64,000 nucleotides of DNA from Hydractinia symbiolongicarpus (taxonomy: Eukaryota > Cnidaria > Hydrozoa > Anthoathecata > Hydractiniidae): contig NC_079875.1 of the NCBI RefSeq assembly GCF_029227915.1, forward strand, positions 7,440,001 through 7,504,000, given 5' to 3'. The notes under the pieces were generated by a model. That model ran no database searches and had not been told where the DNA came from. It saw nothing but the letters and a program-made list of their open reading frames with translations. Made by a program: the position numbers and the translations under genes. Below, piece by piece: positions 56,901 to 64,000 of the stretch (its first letter is position 1; every line of letters begins with the position of its first letter).

Positions 56901-59900
56901 AAAAAAAAGCGCGAAAATGACTTTATTAATATAACAGGTGCAAAAATCACTTTAGCATGACAATAGGCATAAACACAATATTATGCAAATTATAAACTAC
57001 AAAATGTGAATAAAAAACAAAGCATTTACCAGTATTGAATAACCTGTGTTTAAACATTGACCCAGGAAGCCTCCAAGGACGGTCATCAGTTGTTACTAAA
57101 TGTTTATTTTGAACTTCTCTTTTGGATAATTCATTCTTGCAGATATTCTAAAGAAAGTTGTTCTGTTATTTAAAAACTTTTAAAAAAATAATGATGCAAA
57201 AAATACTTAAAAATAGCATAATCATAACTCAAAGTCATATTGAAGAAAACTACTTCACTCATCACTAGCATGCTGTCTATCAGCAAGCCGGATTCGATCC
57301 GTGGTCCCAAGAACTGGGAGCCACAGACGAACCCACTACACTACTTGCGCCAATATGTTAGTAAGGAATTTTATTAGTTTATCTGGATGGTGTGTATACA
57401 TAGGTGAATCTTTATCACGGATGTTTCATAATAAAGATTCACCTATCATGAATAAAGCTTGCCAAGATAATGGACGGAAATGTTTCCTTTTTGTAGTTAT
57501 TACTAACAAATAATGTGCTGTGGCTAAGACGAAGAATAATAGAACTACCTACAGCTGAAGAGATCTGCAATACAAAAAGAACGGTAGCTATTATATTACC
57601 GATTGCATCACTGCATAAAACGTATATATCGCTACACAAAGATATTGCTACAGATATTTGTGGTACAAGATAATGTACATCAAATAAAATGCAAATTTTG
57701 ACAAAAAGACGAGATAAAACTTACCTTTAACCTCAGCAATTCTTTAGGAAGTTCTTTAACAAATATCTCATTCCAACGATCATCATACTTGTATAAAAAA
57801 GTAAACAATTCCTTCATTGAATCCATGGTCATCTCACTAAGAAGACGCACATCTTTATCAAGCCATTTATCAATATGTTTGGTCATACTCTCTATATTTA
57901 ATGGGATTAATTTACCACTGATTATTTGACCGAAGTACATAGCAAGTGTGTTCCCTACTGGTGCAAATGATTCGTCACTACATGAGCGTTGTAACATTAC
58001 GTACACATCATCTCTACAAAAGTAGAAAAAAAAACTGTGCTTTAGTGAAACTTCTTTTTTAAGCAGTGCATGGCCAGCTACACCTTGGGACTTTTTTGGT
58101 TTCTGTTCATCTTTTTTGTAATGTTTTTGTTTTTCTTTTTGCATAAAACTAAACATAACCAGTTTGGCGAACTCTCAGCTTCGAACAGAGAAAGACAGAA
58201 AAACAAACAACAAATCTTACCCCATATCATGATCATGTAAAAGAAATATTCCAGAACAACTACGAACGCATGGTAAAGCAGGATTAGGAAAATAGAGGTC
58301 ATGACAACTTTCTGCTTTCAAATAAATTTGAAGAGACGGTGAACACACTCTGTAGGAACTAGTCAGACCAATAACACGATGACCTAAGAATAAAAAATGT
58401 CAATACTTGTCTTTTATACACCTCCAATTTTTGTCTAAAGTTTAAGAGAATTAAAAATAAATATACCCATTCACTTGCCTGGCATAATTTCTACATCCCG
58501 CTTTCTGTTTCGACAGTGTAAAGTTTTTTTTTCGCAATACATTCGTATAGAGAATTCATTATTTCCCACAGTCACAATATCCTTGTCCTCGAAAGACACT
58601 TCACCCATTGATAAATCTGTCTTATCTTTGAGAGCAACTCCAAGAATAGCTGGTTCTCTTAACAACAGTTCATTAAGGCTGTCTGGTTCTCTAGAAAAGA
58701 CAAAGAGGTGCTTTTTAGCTAGCATACTTTGATCTAATATAAGTAAATAAAATTTTATAAATCGATGGATTCTCTTCAGATTCTTGTCTGTTCTTTAAAA
58801 AATTATTTCGCAAAGGCAGAGGAAAAAAAGTTTCATACTGTGTTTGCTTAACAATCATCTTTTTATCTTCTTCACTTAAGTTGTCACCAGTGAGTGTCAG
58901 TATATCTTTATAATGTGTCAGCACCCAGCCTCGCCATTGACTTGGCGCATGCGAAAAAGGAGTAGCTTTCAATCCCCAAGGTATGTAAGAGCGATGTCGA
59001 TGGAAACGAATTTTATTCATCATATCAGTATCTTTGACTGCATCAGAATGTCCCAGGAATTTTAAAACTTCCATAGCTATAGATTGCCTGGCTTCATTTG
59101 CTGTATTGAAAGTATAGGAAGATTCAAACAGCTTTCCATCGAAATAACAAACTCCAATGTACTGTTTACCTATGATTGTAAGAGAATAAATACGATGGAA
59201 AAAAACACAGCTTAAACAAAACTATTCTATACTGCCAATTGTTTACAGTATTAGCATTATGCCAGACAAACCAGAAAATACAGAGATATGGTAGGAAAAT
59301 TATTTTTCAAAAAAATTGCAAAGATTGTCATAAAACTAGAATAATATTTATATATATATACCTTGTACTTCTTTTGCATGACATGTTGGTATCTGCATTG
59401 CGTACTGTCCTGCAATAATATTCAATAGAGTTGTACATATCTTTGCACGTGGGATGTTGTTTGGTGCAAAATTAACTGAATGACCTCCTTTATACTTTTG
59501 TATGGTAAATTGGTCTTCATTTGTAAAGTATTGTAAATAACCAAGTTCTCGCAAACACACTTCTGCTGAACTTTGTTCAGCTTGCTTTTTTGTTTGCATT
59601 AAACCTAAAAGTCATAAGTAACAACATTTAACAAAATTTGATATACATCAATTCTTGTGCTAATGAAAAATTCCACCTCAATTATGGATTAAGAGTGTCG
59701 GTGGCTGGTCTAGAAATTAATTTTAGCAGTTTTGAAAGTTTTTAATAATATCAATATCATATCCTGTGGGAAGGTACTGCATTAGGAACTTGACCACATG
59801 ACCAACATTTCCCATTTGGCTGTACAAAGAAATGTTTAGTCCTCCAATTTAGCATCAAGTTAGCATAAATTTTAGTGAACAATGCAATAACTTTACCTTA

Positions 59901-61318
59901 AGGAAAGAAATTTTTTAGAACTTATTTTCGCAACTGAGCCAGCCAAATAGAATATATTTGCAGAACATATTTTGATATTGAAAACTCCTGTGCAACTAAC
60001 ATTTGTGATTGGAATACTTTTTTGTGGAAAATTGATATAAACTTTTGATATCAAATATATATTACAACAAACATGATACCGGGACCAAATATGAAGTAAA
60101 ATACATCCCAAGACAGAATTATACCTCACTCAATGTCTTCAGAAAATTCAAATTATTTTGCATTACACAGTTTTTTTTAAAATTTGCAATTTGCTCTTAA
60201 AAAAATGAAGTTCTAGAAACATTAGTTTTGGGAATAACGGTCTAAAATCACAAAATTGCAAAGGTAAACTCCACAAAAAAATTTTTAACATAGTAAAATG
60301 TCATTTTAGTCCAAGGAAAGTTGATCTTCTGGTTAGCGCCACATTCACCTACCTTTTTGCTAGCTGACGACTGCTTTCAGTGCAATATCATGAAATATTA
60401 AATTTTGCATATCTTTTTTTTTTCAACTTTTGACAGAGGTGTTTTTAAAGGTTATTATTAAAAAGGTATGTTTTGTCCCAAAATTACTCTTTTTTTCAGA
60501 TTTTCAATGGCTAGATCAATTCTTTTAAATTTTCCAGGTTTTTTACATCAGTTTTGATGGTGGAAAATTAGTGCTTCGTTCCTAATTTAATGAAAACCAA
60601 AAGGTATGGTGAATGATACAGACTGAAAGGGTGTAAGCTATGAAAAGTCTGGCACATCTGCCATTTTTTTATCGAAAAATATATATGGAGTATATATACT
60701 TTTTGAATATAAAACCTTTTTTGGCTTAAAAAATAAATAATATTGCATGTGCAATAATTACATACCTAAGCTGTTAAAGGTTTGACCATCAAATTTAACA
60801 CTTCCAAACCATCCTTTTAAACCATTTTCGACAGCCGAGTGAGATTGGAATATTGGGTAATCTTTTTTATTATCTTGCGCATGATGATGCAGAAGACTTT
60901 TAAAGAGGATAGCTAACATTTCATCAGTTAGATATTTGTAAACCTCAGTAATGGAAGACACAGCAATTGCATCGGTTGGTTTGTGTGCTATTGTTTTGTG
61001 ATGTGGATAATTCTTTGGAGCTGCAGTTAAAGATTCCTTGGCGTGGTTTGGGAGATTTGCCGAGCTAGAATTAAGAATTCTTAAATTTAAAGCGTCACAG
61101 GCCAGTTTCGCAGCTTCCATTTCTGCTAGTTTTTTTGTCCTGTATGCCTGTTTTGTTGAAAATGATTGTGATGCCACTGACAATGTGCAAAAAAAATGAG
61201 CACCCTTCATGTTTGATTCAGGCCAGCAATGATACTGTGGTGGATCTATGTGGATATGCTGTGTATATTCGTTCACCAGTTGTTTTTCATTCCGTTGCAA
61301 TGTTGGAGTGAAAGACAT
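53481..61318 (-). CDS. Triple-dsRBD protein with degenerate Nudix-like C-terminal region
   Basis: Exons: 61318-60766, 59604-59362, 59169-~58760, 58733-58479, 58383-58221, 58013-57725, 57147-57030, 56717-56580, 55295-55255, 54593-54410 and 53653-53481 (~800-850 aa). All junctions keep frame except ~58.75 kb. dsRBD1 is residues ~12-77 (HIHIDPPQYHCWPES ... KKLAEMEAAKLACDAL), dsRBD2 ~170-210 (GWFGSVKFDGQTF ... KKQAEQSSAEVCLREL) and a third ~266-315 (YIGVCYFDGKLFESSYTF). The C-terminal half has Nudix-like strands (GIFLLHDHDMGDDVYVMLQR), a Nudix-box-like helix (RAVREHAGIRI, lacking two of the metal-binding Glu) and an EVIHDECRWFTVSEA end. The intron after exon 58479 has a GCAAGT donor. AATAAA overlaps the stop codon. 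A role with dsRNA is expected; catalysis is doubtful. I do not recognise a named orthologue. Confidence 0.82.
53880..53985 (+). repeat. (AAAT)n microsatellite
   Basis: AAAT units run for about 25 copies with two interspersed TTTCTTGAAAT interruptions. It lies in the last intron of the dsRBD gene. Confidence 0.9.
56188..56300 (+). mobile_element. tRNA-derived SINE, head-truncated copy
   Basis: Contains CAGTTCTGGGGACCACGGAT, the B-box-like GATCGAATCCCGCTCAC, then TATGTTAGTGATAAACAAAG and TTCTTCAATATGA. It shares this order with 56365-56545 and, inverted, with 57237-57440. It is intronic to the dsRBD gene. Confidence 0.7.
56365..56545 (+). mobile_element. tRNA-derived SINE, fuller copy (+)
   Basis: A 5' leader (CACCTATATGTATACACACC, then ATCCGGATAAACT) precedes a tRNA-like head with A-box-like GTAGTGTAGTGGGTTCGTC, an anticodon-arm-like stem (CTCCCAGTTCTGGGAACC) and B-box-like GGATCAAATCC. 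The tail reads AACAAAGTAGTTCTCCTTCA. Its 3' end abuts exon 56717-56580 of the host gene on the other strand. Confidence 0.72.
57237..57440 (-). mobile_element. tRNA-derived SINE, inverted copy
   Basis: The minus strand reads leader TGTATACACACCATCCAGAT, head GTAGTGTAGTGGGTTCGTC, CTCCCAGTTCTTGGGACC, B-box-like GGATCGAATCCGG and tail GTAGTTTTCTTCAATATGA. It is opposite to the copies near 56.2-56.5 kb and sits in the next intron upstream, so the two can pair in the pre-mRNA. Confidence 0.72.
60766..61318 (-). other. First coding exon: dsRBD1 and start of dsRBD2
   Basis: The ATG at 61316-61318 is preceded by TTTTAGAAGAAA. The TTTTAG could be an acceptor, so the 5' UTR may be split, but the ATG is the first in frame. 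The exon ends at CTTAG|GTATGT in the middle of dsRBD2; splicing to 59604 completes the domain (NSLGLMQTKKQAE). Confidence 0.85.
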
Positions 61319-62860
61319 TTTCTTCTAAAAATAAAAAATTAATAGCTGCTTCCAGTCTATTTGAAGACAGAATATCATGTCATAAATGAACACTTATTGT
61401 GATTTACTGAAAACTACAATGTTTAAAAATGCAAGATTTTGCAGCATTAATAAAAAACTCCGTGAAAATGATGGCAAAGTATAATAATTTGCCACGAAAT
61501 GTTAAAAATGTGCATACATTTTTTATTTTATATGAAATAATGCTAACACTTCATTCTGCAACTAAAAAAGATGTCTTAAAGAAGCGAAGCATTTTATCTT
61601 GTCTCTGAAACTGTCTCCACAATAATTTCACCTTTTATAAGAATTGTAACGATCATGATTATTTCAAAATGGTATAATCATTTTTTATAATCCTTTACAG
61701 ATCGTTTTAAGAAACAAACTTAAAATGATTTACAATGATTAAGTCAGAATTATTTTACCCTTGTAAAAACAACATGAAGTAAAAGTTAATGGGAAACATT
61801 TTCAAAATTATTTTAAACAAATCCATTAAGGAAATCTACATCAATCTCGTTTTGATAGTTTTTAAACAATCTCCAGCAATGTTTCGCCTCTATTGGATGG
61901 TTCTGAAATAAACTATGAGAAAAATATTTGCATAATGAGTTATGTTGGAAGCAATTTTAAAAGAATTTGAACTGTAACAAATTGACAAGTGTTGAAGCAA
62001 ATTGACATTGATCTTTTTTAAACGGTTTAAAAACGGATGGGAAACAAAGTTTCAAACAATGTTTTGGCAACGAAACAATTTATTTTAGAATGAAATGAAA
62101 TAACAACGGCAACGTTTTGTTTAAAAAACAACAAAATTTTAAAAAATGGTCAAGTTTGTGTGGAAATTTATATGCAGCAAATATTTTTAAAGGATTATGG
62201 ACATTTGTTATTTGTATAGACATGACATTTGCGACCAGGAGAATAACAACCCATGCTTTGTCCTAATATAAAATATCTGGCCAGCTAGCTAACTATAAAA
62301 AAGGACTGACCCATCCAGCCTTTCCAGATAGCTATATACCCTTAAGGTGACAGTAACCTTTTGTTTTTAGCCGTCCAAATAGATGGAGTCGCTATTGAGA
62401 TCAGAGTTCGTTTTACTTTATGCACCATATTTGTTGTTAATAACATTTTTCTTTAATAACTATGTCATTTCTTTCTGTATAATACATGGAATCACAATCC
62501 CAATATTTACTTGCGCACGCATCTAAGTGATTACGTAATGCCCGATGCGCGCGCAGAAATGGAGGTAAAAATGTAAACAAACTAAGCCGAAAAGTTACCT
62601 CCATTTCTGGAAAAACACAGCACTGTGATTGAGTGTATCTAACAACTAATTTGGCAGAAATAATTAATTAGCATTTTAATTTAAGCAGGAATTGTTGAAA
62701 CCGAATAATTTTGGTGATAGATAATAATTTTAGCATAAAATTGTGAAAGTGTTATAAAAGACAAAATGTAGATTTAGAGTCTGAAAATAACCTTCGCAAC
62801 TAATTTAAGGAACAAATATTTCCAATTTTTAAAAGAGTTACTGCCACTTTAAGCTAGAAA
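61319..62860. other. 5' flank of the dsRBD gene, no gene seen
   Basis: AT-rich sequence, with no ORF or exon chain recognised on either strand. It should include the promoter of the dsRBD gene. Confidence 0.45.
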
Positions 62861-62869
62861 GATGGGGAA

Positions 62870-62961
62870 GATGACTCCGTAGCGTAGTGGCTACATGGCG
62901 CCTTGCTTAGTGGTTATGACTCTTGCACTTGGTTTCCCTTCCTTGCAGTGATTCAATATTG
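62870..62961 (+). repeat. tRNA-like fragment next to LINE 3' end
   Basis: CCGTAGCGTAGTGGCTACAT resembles an A-box region and is followed by TTAGTGGTTATGACTCTTG and GTGATTCAATATTG, a poor B-box. It may be another SINE remnant. Weak call. Confidence 0.3.
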
Positions 62962-64000
62962 AGCAAGATACAGATACAGATACAGATAATCTTTTCTGGG
63001 AATTAAAGTTTACATAAATTAAACTGAATAAATACAAGAAGTATTAATAAACTATCACAACCAGCAGGGTACCTCTCAAAACAGCCCGGAGGCCAGTTAA
63101 AAGATGCGAGTAGGACCCTGTAAAATCTCTGAACTAGTTCTGGGTTGCATGAAGAAAAAGAAGAAAAAGAAAAAGAAGGAGGAGAAGAAGAGTGGGAAGA
63201 AGAAAAAGAAGACAAAAAGCTGGTGTTGATATACCCGTACTAGTTTAAATGAATTGTTCAAGAAAATAGTTCTTAAGATTAATTTTAAATACATTAAAAG
63301 ATTGCGAGTTTTGAATTTGAAAAGGAAGACTGTTCCAGAGAACTGGACCAGAAACCCTAAACATATTGCCACCATAGTTTACAAGGTTAGACCTGTTATG
63401 ATGAAGTGTAAGTAGGTCAGAAAATTGATAGGTGCTTCTTGTGATAGAGTACGGTAGATAAAATTAGCAAAATGCAGTTTGAATACATCTTTAACTTTCA
63501 AAATGCGCAGTTCTTTAAAAAGCCGATTAGTTGGAGGTAATGGGAATACAAAGATCCGAAATAGTTTTTCTATGTCAATATCAGTGCGAATTTTCACAGG
63601 TTTACCGTTTGCTTCGAAGTACAGAAAATACGCTTCGTTTTGATAGCGAAATGAATGAATTTCTCCATTTCTCTACATTTCCATCCTAAACGTTCGAAGT
63701 ATTGATTAAGGTTGTAATTAATAAAAACTTTAAAATCAGTATCAAAGCCCAACTCAGACGTCTTCACATTTCCAAGTCGATTTCTGGTTACTTTCGAGAG
63801 AGCTTCTTCTCAAAATTTACGGTTTACAAACCTTACAAATACTTTTTTTTCGTTGGTTCTCTTCTCGATATCTTTCCCATCAATAACAACATTCACTTTA
63901 TTTAAAACATCTACAACGAACAGTTCAAGGTCTTTATCAGCTATATCTAGAGAAACTCCACTCATTTCTACGTTGTTTCGGCTAATGTACTGGTTGTTTA
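62962..64000 (-). mobile_element. CR1/L2-like LINE 3' part, internally deleted and decayed
   Basis: On the minus strand from the window edge, ORF1-like sequence (EMSGVSLDIADKDLELFVVD, later VFINYNLNQYFERLGWKCRE, then GKPVKIRTDIDIEKLF) is broken by stops and frameshifts. It runs directly into the C-terminal tail of a non-LTR RT (LFKELRILKVKDVFKLHFAN, then, after a frameshift near 63395, MFRVSGPVLWNSLPFQIQNS). The tail ends with a stop near 63243. A pyrimidine-rich 3' UTR and a terminal (TCTGTA)n repeat at 62967-62993 follow, typical of LINE 3' ends. Endonuclease and RT domains are absent between the two parts. It continues past the window. Confidence 0.8.

Noticed and set aside
56434-57350. 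tRNA genes
   Set aside because: A- and B-box-like heads are present, but the cloverleaf is incomplete and the sequences recur as dispersed SINE copies.

Overview
The window is animal nuclear DNA: AT-rich, with many short exons split by AT-rich introns using GT-AG (and at least two GC-AG) splice sites, and numerous interspersed repeats. Gene content (HERC1, a secreted cyclophilin, LRR and dsRBD proteins) and repeat content (a Penelope-like element, tRNA-derived SINEs, a CR1/L2-like LINE, MITEs) suggest an early-branching metazoan. A cnidarian, possibly a hydrozoan, is my best guess. The species cannot be fixed from sequence alone.

1-25,360 (+): the C-terminal part of a giant HERC1-type ubiquitin ligase, about 41 exons. 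The order is SPRY, UBA-like, a Cys/His zinc-binding exon, WD40-like repeats, the second RCC1-like domain (RLD2) and the HECT domain with its catalytic Cys. Its introns hold a ~157-bp direct repeat, a ~82-bp degenerate tandem and a 41/123-bp minisatellite.

25.4-34.4 kb: repeat-rich, no convincing host gene. It holds a Penelope-like reverse transcriptase truncated at RT motif A by an (ATT)n tract, a small MITE, and a 13-copy 84-bp satellite built around the 17-mer GGTTGTGCGGCTATCCT.

34,447-38,648 (-): the most unusual locus. Two long open reading frames splice in frame into one ~1,151-residue protein. It joins a DBF4/ASK-like region (Cdc7-binding motif M plus the DBF4-type zinc finger), two C2H2 fingers, a tyrosine recombinase with a complete catalytic set, and Myb/SANT-like C-terminal modules. 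It is either a Crypton-like mobile element that captured a Dbf4 gene fragment, or a host gene domesticated from one.

38.7-45.6 kb: no gene found, with several repeat families. At 45 kb a 21-bp minisatellite carrying the same 17-mer abuts a very long (ATT)n tract that is the tail of a tRNA-derived SINE.

45.8-61.3 kb (-): three host genes in the same orientation. They are a signal-peptide cyclophilin (4 exons, 338 aa), an LRR protein of the LRRC58/LRR1 type (5 exons, 340 aa), and a gene of about 12 exons encoding three dsRBDs followed by a degenerate Nudix-like region.

62.96-64.0 kb (-): the 3' end of a non-LTR retrotransposon in which ORF1 is joined directly to the C-terminal tail of the RT ORF.

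The genes do not form a pathway with one another. Exon coordinates were read by eye from splice consensus and reading phase, so single-base errors are possible.
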